A DNA stretch of 64,000 nt from RPQJ01 sp963823535 (lineage in GTDB: Bacteria; Pseudomonadota; Gammaproteobacteria; Steroidobacterales; Steroidobacteraceae). Within the stretch, counting starts at the first letter, position 1; the number at the start of each line of letters is the position of its first letter. The notes under the pieces are model-generated. The model was not told where the DNA came from, did not search any database, and worked only from the letters and a program-made list of their open reading frames with translations. Location of the stretch: assembly GCA_963823535.1 (NCBI GenBank), contig CAWGLZ010000006.1, forward strand, positions 930,001-994,000, given 5' to 3'. Positions 1-7,620 of the stretch are shown here, piece by piece. The translations under genes and the position numbers were made by a program.

Positions 1-1
1 G

Positions 2-631
2 ATGCTGGGCCTGCGGCAGCCCGACGCGGGGACCGTGGAGATCGAGGGCCGGGACATCACCGCGATGGGCGACCGGGAGCTGCGCGAGGTCAAGCGGCGC
101 TACGGCGTCACCTTCCAGCATGGCGCGCTGTTCACCTCGCTCACCGTGGCAGAGAACGTCACGCTTCCGGTGGCGGAAGCGCTCGACCTCGGCGAGGCAG
201 CCCTGCAGAAGCTCCTCGAACTCAGGCTACGCATGGTCGGACTGCCGCTCGACGCATCGACCAAGTACCCGGCGCAGCTCTCGGGCGGGATGGTGAAGCG
301 GGTGGCGCTGGCCCGGGCCCTGGCCCTGGACCCGGTGATCCTGTTCCTCGACGAACCCACGGCGGGGCTCGATCCGATCGCCGCGGCCAGCTTCGACGAA
401 CTCGTGCTGTACCTGCGCGACACGCTCGGCCTCACCGTCGTGATGGTCACGCACGATCTGGACACCCTCTCGCGGACATGCGACCGTGTTGCCGTGCTCG
501 TGGATCGGAAGGTGATCGTGGATACCCTCGAAGGCATCGTCGCCCACGACCATCCGTGGATCCGCGCCTATTTCCATGGCGAGCGAGGGCGGGCCATCCG
601 CGAGGCCGGGGAAGACCACGATGGAGCGTGA
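2..631 (+). CDS. Mla-type ABC transporter ATP-binding protein (5' truncated)
   Basis: This is the ATPase of an Mla/Ttg2-type phospholipid transporter that maintains outer-membrane asymmetry; it would energise an inner-membrane permease. The gene runs in from the left edge, so the N-terminus with the Walker A loop is missing. What remains shows the Q-loop region (FQHGALF), the ABC signature LSGGMVKR, Walker B with the catalytic Glu (ILFLDEPTAGLDP) and the switch His (VTHD). The spacing of the signature and the GMVKR variant are typical of MlaF. The next gene starts inside its last 11 bases and encodes an MCE protein, which fixes the transporter class. Function is secure; the exact start lies outside the window. 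Confidence 0.93.
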   Translation: MLGLRQPDAGTVEIEGRDITAMGDRELREVKRRYGVTFQHGALFTSLTVAENVTLPVAEALDLGEAALQKLLELRLRMVGLPLDASTKYPAQLSGGMVKRVALARALALDPVILFLDEPTAGLDPIAAASFDELVLYLRDTLGLTVVMVTHDLDTLSRTCDRVAVLVDRKVIVDTLEGIVAHDHPWIRAYFHGERGRAIREAGEDHDGA

Positions 632-1556
632 CGCGCGCTACGCTGCCGTCGCCCTGTTCGTACTGGCCGCGATCGCAGCGGCGTTCGCCTTCGTGTGGTG
701 GTACTCGGGCAAGGGCGATCGCCGCGTCTACGAGCGCTACGAGATCTACTTCGAAGGCTCGGTCAGCGGACTGGCCCAGGGCAGCCCCGTCCGCTACCTC
801 GGCGTGGACGTGGGGCGAGTGGAGAACCTGTCCGTCGATCGCGATGACCCGGGGCGTGTCAAGGTTGTCACGGAAGTGGATTCCGACACGCCGCTGTCGG
901 GCGCGACGCGGGCCCGGCTCGGCCTGCTCGGCCTCACCGGACTGCTGTACATCGATCTCCAGCTCGACCCGGAGGCCGATGCCGACGAGCGCCTGCTCGA
1001 GGGCGAGCGGTATCGCGTGATCCAGTCGCGCAAGGGCGACATCGAGGCATTCCTGGAGAAGCTGCCCGACCTGGTGGCTCACACGGCCGCGGTCGTCGCC
1101 AGGGTCGAAACGCTGCTGGGCGACGAGAACCTGCAGGCGGTCGGCGATTCCCTGCGCAGTCTCCGCGAAGCGTCGGCCAACCTGCCGACACTCTCGCGCG
1201 ACGCGGCATCGCTTGCGTCCGACCTTCGCGGCACGGCGGTCGAGCTCGGTACGCTGGCGCGCAGCCTGCAGTCGATTGCGGCCGATTCGCGCCAGGACAT
1301 CGAGGTTTCCCTCGAGAACGCCGGCGTCGCCGCGGAAAAACTCGCACGCACGGCCGCAAGCCTGGATCGCATCGTGACGAGCAACGAGGCTGTGCTCACC
1401 AGTTTCGCCGGCTCGGGCCTGACCGAACTGCAGCAGCTGCTGGTCGACGTGCGTGACGCGAGTGCCGAGGTTCGTGCCCTGGCGCGATCACTGCGCGAGC
1501 AGCCCTCGAGCCTGCTCAAGGAGCCGAAGGAGAGTGGCGTGGAGATCGCACCGTGA
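621..1556 (+). CDS. MCE-domain lipid-transfer protein (MlaD-like)
   Basis: A 311-residue inner-membrane anchored periplasmic protein that would form the lipid-conducting MCE ring of the Mla-type transporter. One N-terminal membrane segment (about residues 7-25, AALFVLAAIAAAFAF-like) is followed by an MCE domain (about 40-125) containing GSPVRYLGVDVG, the hallmark of the fold. A long helical C-terminal tail rich in Leu, Ala and Ser (about 150-290) is common in MCE proteins lacking a periplasmic partner. The start at 621 is preferred over an upstream in-frame start at 576 because it follows GGGGAAGA at good spacing and places the membrane segment at the N-terminus. It overlaps the ATPase gene by 11 bp. 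Confidence 0.92.
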   Translation: MERDARYAAVALFVLAAIAAAFAFVWWYSGKGDRRVYERYEIYFEGSVSGLAQGSPVRYLGVDVGRVENLSVDRDDPGRVKVVTEVDSDTPLSGATRARLGLLGLTGLLYIDLQLDPEADADERLLEGERYRVIQSRKGDIEAFLEKLPDLVAHTAAVVARVETLLGDENLQAVGDSLRSLREASANLPTLSRDAASLASDLRGTAVELGTLARSLQSIAADSRQDIEVSLENAGVAAEKLARTAASLDRIVTSNEAVLTSFAGSGLTELQQLLVDVRDASAEVRALARSLREQPSSLLKEPKESGVEIAP

Positions 1557-2170
1557 GGATGTTCGCGGCATTGCTGCTGGCCACGCTGGCGTGCACGGGC
1601 TGCGCGGGCTCGCTGCTCGAATCGCGCAACGAGGCGCCGGAGGTCTATCGTCTCGTCGGGCCCGCGCTCGCGGATGGCGGGCAGCGATTGCCGCTGGTGC
1701 TCGGTATCGCGCCGCTGCGAGCCGCGGCGTCGCTCGATACCGCGCGCATCGCGGTTGTCGAGCCGGACAGCCGCTTCGACTACTTCGCCGGGATGCGATG
1801 GTCGGACGCGGCACCGGAGATGCTGGGGCAGCTGATCGTTCGCTCCGTCGCGGCGGACGGGCGATTCGCGACCGTCGTTGCGACCCCCAGCCGCGTGCCG
1901 GCGGACCTGCTGCTGGACGTCGAACTGCGACGGTTCGAGGCCGTCTACGTCACCGGTATCGAGGTGCCACGCGTGATCGTCGAGATGCAGGTGACGCTGA
2001 TCGATAACCGACGCGCTCGCAGCCTGGTGAGTTTCGTGCAGTCGGCGTCGGCGACCGCCGCGGCGAATGGCCAGGTCGCGGTGCTGGCGGCCTTCGAGCA
2101 GGCGACGGCCGAGGCGCTGGTTTCGATCACGACCCGGATCCGGGAATCCGCGGACGGCGCGGCGCGCTGA
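1553..2170 (+). CDS. ABC-type transport auxiliary lipoprotein (PqiC-like)
   Basis: A 205-residue predicted lipoprotein. The N-terminal signal sequence ends in a lipobox-like LACTGC around residues 12-17. The remainder resembles the PqiC/YmbA auxiliary lipoprotein family (DUF330/ABC_trans_aux), which is linked to MCE transporters and probably contacts the outer membrane. The GTG start at 1553 overlaps the MCE stop by four bases (GTGA); an ATG two codons further in is possible. Gene order ATPase-MCE-lipoprotein is the standard arrangement for this class when MlaC and MlaB are absent. This appears to be the last gene of the operon, since the next gene is on the other strand. Confidence 0.85.
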   Translation: MRMFAALLLATLACTGCAGSLLESRNEAPEVYRLVGPALADGGQRLPLVLGIAPLRAAASLDTARIAVVEPDSRFDYFAGMRWSDAAPEMLGQLIVRSVAADGRFATVVATPSRVPADLLLDVELRRFEAVYVTGIEVPRVIVEMQVTLIDNRRARSLVSFVQSASATAAANGQVAVLAAFEQATAEALVSITTRIRESADGAAR

Positions 2171-2191
2171 CGGGCGGCCGCGGACTCGATC

Positions 2192-3079
2192 TCAGGCGGG
2201 CAGCATGTCCATGCGCTGCTCGAACTCCGCGTGTCCGTCGAGCACGAGGCACTGGTCCGGCAGGGCCGAGCGCTGCAGGGCACGGCAGCCCCCGCCCCCG
2301 ATCCAGAGGGTCGTTCCGGGAGGCAGCTCCTCCGTCAACGCATGCAGCTGCGCGACCACATCGCCCGGCTGCTCCTGCAGGACGATGCTCACGGCCACGA
2401 TGCGGGCGCCCACTTCCCGCGCGTAGTGGGCGATCTCGCGGGGCGGCAGGTCGGGCCCGAGGTAGTGGGTCTTGAATCCGCGGCTCGCGCAGAGCATCGC
2501 GGACGTCAGCAGCCCGAGTTCGTGGCGCTCACCTGGGAGGGTCGCGAAGACGATGGGCTGCCGGCGGGCAGTGCGATCGTAGGTGTCGAGCATCAGGTCG
2601 ACGTGGCGACGCACGATCGTGGATACCAGGCGCTCCTGAGAAATTACCAGTTCCCCGCGATGCCAGCGTTCGCCGATCTCGTGCAGGAGCGGGCGCAGTA
2701 CCTCGTCGACGAGACGCTGCGGCGGCAGCATGGCGATGGCCAGCGTCAGCGCCTGCTCGCACTCGGCGGCGCGGAAGTTCTGCGCGGAGTCGAGAATGCG
2801 CGTGGCGAAGGCATCGGACATGGCCTGTACGCGCCGGTCGGCGGTTTCGTTCAGCAGGTCGGCGATACCCTCCTCGCTCAGCCCGACCAGCCGCCCGATC
2901 GGGTGGCCACGCTCGGTCGCCTCGCGGAGGCGACGCAGCCGTAGCACGTCGTCGGCGTCATAGACCCGGCGGCCGGACGCATCGCGACCCGGAACGACGA
3001 CCCCATACCGGCGCTCCCAGGCGCGCAGCGTCTCCACGGTCAGACCGGTGGCCTGGGCGACGGCCTTGATCGAGTACAT
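2192..3079 (-). CDS. MerR-family regulator with cobalamin-binding domain (CarH/LitR-like)
   Basis: A 295-residue regulator. Residues 1-70 form a MerR winged helix-turn-helix (YSIKAVAQATGL, WERRYG). About 85-165 is the helical B12-binding cap, and 172-295 is a cobalamin-binding Rossmann domain with GERHELG, whose His186 would be the lower cobalt ligand. Trp139-His140 match the Trp-His pair of Thermus CarH, where the His binds cobalt after photolysis. The following Glu-His pair of CarH is Glu149-Arg150 here. In the family, adenosylcobalamin-bound tetramers repress in the dark and fall apart in light. No carotenoid, photolyase or bacteriorhodopsin gene is adjacent, so the target is not obvious. 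A perfect inverted repeat 28 bp upstream suggests autoregulation. Confidence 0.88.
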   Translation of the reverse strand: MYSIKAVAQATGLTVETLRAWERRYGVVVPGRDASGRRVYDADDVLRLRRLREATERGHPIGRLVGLSEEGIADLLNETADRRVQAMSDAFATRILDSAQNFRAAECEQALTLAIAMLPPQRLVDEVLRPLLHEIGERWHRGELVISQERLVSTIVRRHVDLMLDTYDRTARRQPIVFATLPGERHELGLLTSAMLCASRGFKTHYLGPDLPPREIAHYAREVGARIVAVSIVLQEQPGDVVAQLHALTEELPPGTTLWIGGGGCRALQRSALPDQCLVLDGHAEFEQRMDMLPA

Positions 3080-3106
3080 GCCGGGATGATACGTGAGTCG
3101 GCGAGC

Positions 3107-3125
3107 TTGTAAAGGAAGTTTACAA
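3107..3125. promoter_or_regulatory. Perfect inverted repeat, candidate operator of the MerR-B12 regulator
   Basis: TTGTAAA-GGAAG-TTTACAA: 7-bp perfect arms with a 5-bp spacer. It lies 28 bp upstream of the regulator's ATG and 20 bp upstream of a plus-strand -35 box. The TGTA...TACA core resembles sites described for CarA/CarH-type MerR proteins. Binding by this regulator is inference. Confidence 0.6.
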
Positions 3126-3144
3126 TAAAAAGCTGTTCAATAGC

Positions 3145-3173
3145 TTGACATACGGATGGGGCGCCACTACGCT
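3145..3173 (+). promoter_or_regulatory. Sigma-70-like promoter divergent from the MerR gene
   Basis: TTGACA (3145-3150), a 17-bp spacer, then TACGCT (3168-3173). The -35 is a perfect consensus. It points rightwards into a short stretch that ends in an intrinsic terminator 27 bp further on, so the expected transcript is very short. Confidence 0.6.
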
Positions 3174-3179
3174 ATCGCC

Positions 3180-3229
3180 GTCAACAAAGACCCCCGTTTG
3201 GGCGGAAGTGATTCCGCCCTTCTTTTTTT
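3180..3229 (+). ncRNA. Putative ~50-nt small RNA between the MerR and GGDEF-EAL genes
   Basis: Inferred from a promoter (3145-3173) and an intrinsic terminator (3200-3229) that bracket about 50 nt with no coding potential. The predicted RNA has an A/C-rich 5' part with a CCCCC run, followed by the terminator stem. Everything downstream on this strand is antisense to the diguanylate cyclase gene, so this is not a leader of a known gene. Transcript ends are estimates from the promoter position. Confidence 0.4.
3200..3229 (+). terminator. Rho-independent terminator
   Basis: Stem GGGCGGAA (3200-3207), loop GTGA, stem TTCCGCCC (3212-3219), then TTC and seven T. It works only on the plus strand. 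The convergent gene on the minus strand ends at 3252. Confidence 0.85.
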
Positions 3230-3251
3230 CTCCGACGGGCGGAACCTGGAT

Positions 3252-5402
3252 TCAGGCTGGCAGGTTGAGGACCGGGTGCCTCCCGGTCGCCTGCTTGATG
3301 AGTATCTCGAGAAAGTCCTCGGCCGCCACGGGTTCGCCGAACAATCGCCCCTGTCCGAACTGGCAGCCGCACAGCAGCAGGAACCGCAGCTGTTCTTCTG
3401 TCTCGATGCCCTCCGCGAGCACCTGCAGCTCCAGGCTGCGCCCCATCTCGATGATCGTCCGCACGATGGTGGCGTCGTCGGGGTCGGTGGCGGCATTGCG
3501 GACGAACGACTTGTCGATCTTGAGCGTGCCGATCGGAAACTGCTGCAGTGCGCTCAGGCTCGAGTAGCCGGTGCCGAAATCGTCGATGGACAAGTGAACC
3601 CCCATGGCGCGCAGTTCGTCGAGCAGCGGCAGGGTGCGATCGGCATCCATCATCAGGGTCGTCTCGGTGATCTCGAGTTCCACCTGCCGGGGCGAGACCC
3701 CGTGCTTCTCGAAGACCGACCGACAGTGCGGAATGAAGCTCGCGTGGCTCAACTCCTTCAGCGACAGGTTGATCGCGATCATGCCGGGATCCGCCAGCCG
3801 CAGCTTCCAGGCCGCGTAGTCGCTGCAGACCTGGTTGAGCACCCAGGCGCCGATGTCCAGGATCAGGCGCGATTCTTCGGCGAGCGGAATGAACTGCGCT
3901 GGTGCGATGTCACCGTGTCCCGGCAATCGCCACCTCAGCAGGGCCTCGGCTCCCACGACCCGGCGCGAGGACAGCTCCACCTTCGGCTGGTAGCGCAGCA
4001 CGAACTCGTTCCGTTCGAGCGCGCGCCGCAGCTTGCTCTTGAGCAGCAGTCGCTCCACGGCAGCGGCATTCATCTCCGGCGCGTAGAAGACGTGGCAGTT
4101 ACGACCGGCACGCTTGGCGTGGTACATGGCGGCATCCGCGTTGCGGATGAGATCGATCACGTTGTCTGCGTCCTCGGGGCAGGTCGCGATACCGATGCTC
4201 GCGGTCACCACGATCTCGTGATCGCCGACGTGCAGCGGGCGCGACACGTCCTGCAGCAGCAGGCGCGCGAGTTCCCCGGCCTGCTCGTGTCGGTCGATCG
4301 CGCCGTCGAAGGCTTCGAGGAACACCGCGAACTCGTCGCCCGCGAGCCGCCCGACCACCGACTCCTTGGGCAGAGCACGGCTGAGTCGTTCGCTCAGCGT
4401 CTCGAGCACGCGGTCGCCCGCCGCGTGCCCGAAGGTGTCGTTGATGTCCTTGAAGTTGTCGACGTCCACGTAGAGCAGCACCAGGCCGCGCTGCTGCCGC
4501 AGGCAGCGCGTGATGGACTGGTGCAGCAGGTGCTGGAACTGCATGCGGTTCGGCATCTTCGTCAGCATGTCGAATCGCGCCAGGTAGCGGATGCGCCGCT
4601 CGGCGCGCTTGCGCTCGGTAATGTCGCGCAGGACGAAGATCCTGCCGCGGAAGCCGGGATCCTCGGTCGAGACGAGCGATGCGCTGACGGAGACCGGGAT
4701 CGTCTGTCCCTGGGACGTCTGCACCACGGTCTCGCCCGGGTCGGCGAGCACCTTCTCGGGCGCGAAGCCGGCACGGTGCGGCTCCGCGATCAGCGAATCG
4801 AGCTCGCGTCCGGCCAGCGCCTCTGCCTCGTAGCCCAGCAGCTCGCACGCCGCCGCGTTGACGGTGCGCACGCGACCGTCGGTGCCCGTCACGAGCACCG
4901 CATCGCTCATGCTGTTGAGCAACCTGTCGAGGTAGTCGCGGGAGATCGTGGTGCTCGTGAGCGCCTGGCGCATGCGCTCCAGCGCGACCTCGAGCGCGGC
5001 CACCTCGGGCACGCCGCTCGGTCGCACGGGCTCGGAATGCAGTCCGCGGCCAATGCGTCCGGCGTTGTCCGCCAGTCCGGTCATGGCCCGATCGATACGG
5101 GAGACGACCGCCGAGGTCACCCAGGCGGCAACCAGCGAGAGCACGAGCCCGATGCCGACGACGAGCGGCACGACGGTGGAATACGTGTGCGGCAGCAGTT
5201 GCGCCAGGCCGTCGCCGACTGCGACGAGTGCCGCCGACGGGTCCGCCGTCCGAGCCGAGGCCAGCGCGTCGAGCAACGACTGGATGTGGCGTTGCTGGTG
5301 ACGTCCGCTGAGCACGATCGTCAGCGCCACTGACGCGGTCACGAGCAGGCCGGCCACCAGCACCGTGAGCATGTATCGAGTCTTGAGCCGCATTCCCCGC
5401 AT
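3252..5402 (-). CDS. Membrane-bound PAS-GGDEF-EAL cyclic-di-GMP enzyme
   Basis: A 716-residue protein with two membrane segments (about 10-31 and 74-101) flanking a short periplasmic loop. A HAMP-like linker and a PAS domain ending in RDITERKRAE (about 150-275) follow, then GGDEF (about 280-440) and EAL (about 455-705). The cyclase signature reads AGDEF, a permitted variant. The inhibitory RxxD motif upstream is KESV, so product inhibition through the I-site is probably absent. The EAL part keeps EALLRW, a DDFGTGYSS loop and an AEGIETEEQ motif, so phosphodiesterase activity is expected. The start at 5402 puts the first membrane segment at the N-terminus; 5474 is an alternative adding 24 residues. 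Neither start has a strong ribosome-binding site. Confidence 0.9.
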   Translation of the reverse strand: MRGMRLKTRYMLTVLVAGLLVTASVALTIVLSGRHQQRHIQSLLDALASARTADPSAALVAVGDGLAQLLPHTYSTVVPLVVGIGLVLSLVAAWVTSAVVSRIDRAMTGLADNAGRIGRGLHSEPVRPSGVPEVAALEVALERMRQALTSTTISRDYLDRLLNSMSDAVLVTGTDGRVRTVNAAACELLGYEAEALAGRELDSLIAEPHRAGFAPEKVLADPGETVVQTSQGQTIPVSVSASLVSTEDPGFRGRIFVLRDITERKRAERRIRYLARFDMLTKMPNRMQFQHLLHQSITRCLRQQRGLVLLYVDVDNFKDINDTFGHAAGDRVLETLSERLSRALPKESVVGRLAGDEFAVFLEAFDGAIDRHEQAGELARLLLQDVSRPLHVGDHEIVVTASIGIATCPEDADNVIDLIRNADAAMYHAKRAGRNCHVFYAPEMNAAAVERLLLKSKLRRALERNEFVLRYQPKVELSSRRVVGAEALLRWRLPGHGDIAPAQFIPLAEESRLILDIGAWVLNQVCSDYAAWKLRLADPGMIAINLSLKELSHASFIPHCRSVFEKHGVSPRQVELEITETTLMMDADRTLPLLDELRAMGVHLSIDDFGTGYSSLSALQQFPIGTLKIDKSFVRNAATDPDDATIVRTIIEMGRSLELQVLAEGIETEEQLRFLLLCGCQFGQGRLFGEPVAAEDFLEILIKQATGRHPVLNLPA

Positions 5403-5617
5403 GTCCGGCCATCCCGCCCGTGCGGTGCCCCCTCCGGATCGATGGATCTCTTTATCTGTCTGCCGGGCCATCATAGTCCGCGAACGCACCGCGGGGCGAG
5501 TGGCATTAGCGTCCAATCCGGCATGAAAAGTGCCAAGTTTTCCGACATTGGCAAGGTGACGCGATGCCGCGACCGGCCGTCGCAGTTCGGTATGCTTGCT
5601 GCGGAGGCCAGCAGCGC

Positions 5618-6328
5618 ATGAACGAACTCGAACTGACCGGCCGGGCCCGGACGCACATCGTGGAGCTCGAGCGGCCGCGCTGCGCGCTGCACTACGGTGC
5701 CGCCACGTCGTTCCTCGCCATGCGCGATGCCGCGGCGCAGGCGGGCATCGATCTCGCGGCGGCCTCGAGCTTCCGCGACTTCGATCGCCAGCTGCACATC
5801 TGGAATGGCAAGTGGCGCGGCGAGCGGGCACTGCTCGATCGCAGCGGGCAGCCGCTGGACGCGGCGGGCCTCGGGGAGGCTGCGCGGATCGACGCGATCC
5901 TGTGCTGGTCGGCGCTCCCCGGGGGCAGCCGGCATCACTGGGGTACGGACGTCGACGTCATCGATGCCGCTGCGCTGCCGCCGGACTACCGGTTGCAGCT
6001 GGTCCCGGAGGAATACGCAGCCGGCGGCGTGTTCGAGCGCCTGACGCCATGGCTCGACGAGTACATGGGTCGCTTCGGGTTCTACCGTCCGTACTGCGAC
6101 GGCGGGCAGGGCGCCGGCGCCGAGCCCTGGCACCTCAGCTACTGGCCGGTTGCCGCGGAGGCACTCGAGGCGCTGACGCTTCCCGTGCTGCGTCGCGCGC
6201 TGGTCACGAGCGAACTGCTCGGGAAGGAAACCGTCCTCGAGCGCCTGCCCGAGATCTACACGCGCTTCGTCCTGGGAGTGCAGTCGCCCGCGCCAGTTGC
6301 CGGTCGCGCAGCTGCGCGACCCGGCTGA
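5618..6328 (+). CDS. M15-family D-alanyl-D-alanine carboxypeptidase (VanY/LdcB-like)
   Basis: A 236-residue zinc peptidase of the M15B group, which trims peptidoglycan stem peptides. Zinc-ligand motifs are visible: SRHHWGTDVDV (the family's SxHxxGxAxD) and EPWHLSYW near residues 110-170. An SFRDFDRQ segment near residue 50 matches the family's substrate-binding SxYR region. GGAGG 10 bases before the ATG at 5618 decides that start over an upstream in-frame ATG at 5564. No signal peptide is visible at this start, which is unusual for an envelope enzyme; the longer form does not supply one either. The family assignment is firm; the exact substrate is not. Confidence 0.85.
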   Translation: MNELELTGRARTHIVELERPRCALHYGAATSFLAMRDAAAQAGIDLAAASSFRDFDRQLHIWNGKWRGERALLDRSGQPLDAAGLGEAARIDAILCWSALPGGSRHHWGTDVDVIDAAALPPDYRLQLVPEEYAAGGVFERLTPWLDEYMGRFGFYRPYCDGGQGAGAEPWHLSYWPVAAEALEALTLPVLRRALVTSELLGKETVLERLPEIYTRFVLGVQSPAPVAGRAAARPG

Positions 6329-6329
6329 C

Positions 6330-6506
6330 GAACCACGCCGGCAACCGGCGCTTCAGTCCCCAGACCGACCGGTCGTCCCGGGGCCACATGATGTGCAGGC
6401 GTCCGTTGGCCGCGGCTTCAGGAATGACCCTCGCCGCACCGGTGATGGACGCGCGCTTTGCGCGGAAGCGGCGGGCCAGTATCGTAGCGGTGTCCGTCCT
6501 GCTCAT
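6330..6506 (-). pseudogene. Possible remnant of a short-chain dehydrogenase C-terminus
   Basis: Reading minus from 6506, an open frame carries SVWGLKRRLPAWFV preceded by GRLHIMWPRDD. This is reminiscent of the C-terminal tail of some SDR oxidoreductases (aromatic-rich segment followed by W-x-LKRL-P). No Rossmann fold or catalytic YxxxK precedes it; the frame instead runs into the antisense strand of the DUF2007 gene. Read as a decayed gene end; it could also be chance coding-like sequence. Confidence 0.3.
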
Positions 6507-6535
6507 CGCCGCATGCTGACCGCGGCGAGCCCGTG

Positions 6536-6862
6536 ATGCGAAAGGTCCACACCGCCGAATCCCTCATAGAGATCGCGCACCTGCGCAACGTCCTCGAGTC
6601 CGCCGGCATCGCCTGTGTGGTGCGCAACGACCGGCTCGGTGGCGTGGTGGGCGAAATCCCCTTCGTGGAATGCTGGCCCGAGCTGTGGGTCCGCAGCCCG
6701 GGACAGGCCTTGCGCGCGAAAGGCCTGATCGACGAGGCACTGCAGTCCGGTGCGGAGGAAGACCCCTGGGCCTGTCCGGGGTGCGGCGAGCAGATCGAGG
6801 CGCAGTTCATGCAGTGCTGGCGGTGCGCGGCCGTGCGGCCGGAACAGGAGTCGAACGGTTGA
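6536..6862 (+). CDS. DUF2007-domain protein with C-terminal zinc ribbon
   Basis: A 108-residue soluble protein. Residues 1-70 match the DUF2007 (putative signal-transducing) fold, with VHTAESLIEIAHLRNVLESA and a conserved W-P-E-LWV segment. The C-terminus has CPGCG and CWRC, a four-cysteine zinc ribbon (about 80-100) found in a subset of these proteins. A GTG one codon upstream (6533) is equally possible. The next gene overlaps its stop by four bases, so the two are co-translated. Molecular function is not established for the family. Confidence 0.8.
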   Translation: MRKVHTAESLIEIAHLRNVLESAGIACVVRNDRLGGVVGEIPFVECWPELWVRSPGQALRAKGLIDEALQSGAEEDPWACPGCGEQIEAQFMQCWRCAAVRPEQESNG

Positions 6863-7563
6863 CGACGCTCACGATCGCGGGACGATTCAATGGTCCACCC
6901 GATTCAGGCAACGGTGGCTACGTCTGTGGCCTCGTCGCCGCGACGCTGCGGGCCGATGTCAGGGTGCGATTGCTCGCGCCGCCGCCGCTCGATACGCCAC
7001 TGACGCTCGACGCCGCGGGCGAGGGCGAGTGGACACTGGCGGGCCCTGCGGGCGCGGTCGCGAAGGCATCGTCCGCCCGGCTGGACCTCGATGTGCCATT
7101 GCCGCCGCGCTACGTGCAGGCCGTCTGGGCCTCCCAGCACTACGCGGGCTTTCGTGAGCACTCGTTTCCGGACTGCTTCGTCTGCGGCCCGCACCGGCGT
7201 CGCGGTGACGGACTGCGTATCTTCCCCGGCATGCTCGACAGCGGCATCGTGGCGGCACCCTGGCTGCCTGCCGATTCGCTGGACCGTGGCGACGGCAGGG
7301 TCGCTGTCGAGTTTCACTGGGCCGCGCTCGATTGCCCGGGCTATTTCGCGGTGTCCGGCGGCCGTCGCATGATGCTGCTCGGCGAGATGCAGGCGCACGT
7401 CGACCGGCGCGTCCGCGTTGGCGATCCCTGCACGGTCATCGGCTGGCGAATCGGCATCGACGGGCGCAAGCACACGGCGGGCACGGCGATCTTCGACGAG
7501 GACGGCGAACTGTGTGCCCGTGCCCGGGCGACCTGGATCGAGGTCAGGGGCGGCGGCGCGTGA
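6859..7563 (+). CDS. Hotdog-fold thioesterase-like protein
   Basis: A 234-residue protein resembling double-hotdog acyl-CoA thioesterase-like proteins. The N-terminal FNGPPDSGNGGYVCG is typical of that group, and the C-terminal half (about 165-230) has the second hotdog segment ending in ARATWIEV. A central DCFVCGPHR motif could bind a metal or be structural. The start is taken as TTG at 6859, overlapping the DUF2007 stop (TTGA) with AGGAG 8 bases upstream. There is no ATG upstream in frame until codons that belong to the previous gene. Substrate unknown. Confidence 0.7.
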   Translation: MTTLTIAGRFNGPPDSGNGGYVCGLVAATLRADVRVRLLAPPPLDTPLTLDAAGEGEWTLAGPAGAVAKASSARLDLDVPLPPRYVQAVWASQHYAGFREHSFPDCFVCGPHRRRGDGLRIFPGMLDSGIVAAPWLPADSLDRGDGRVAVEFHWAALDCPGYFAVSGGRRMMLLGEMQAHVDRRVRVGDPCTVIGWRIGIDGRKHTAGTAIFDEDGELCARARATWIEVRGGGA

Positions 7564-7620
7564 CGGCGGGAGGCGCAACGGTCGTCGCGGCCGGCCCGGC
7601 GGTGGTCCCGGCTGTCCGGT

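Noticed and set aside
3156..5333. Very long plus-strand open frame antisense to the GGDEF-EAL gene
   Set aside because: High-G+C shadow frame: composition rich in His, Gln and Arg, no recognisable domain, while the minus strand encodes complete PAS, GGDEF and EAL domains.
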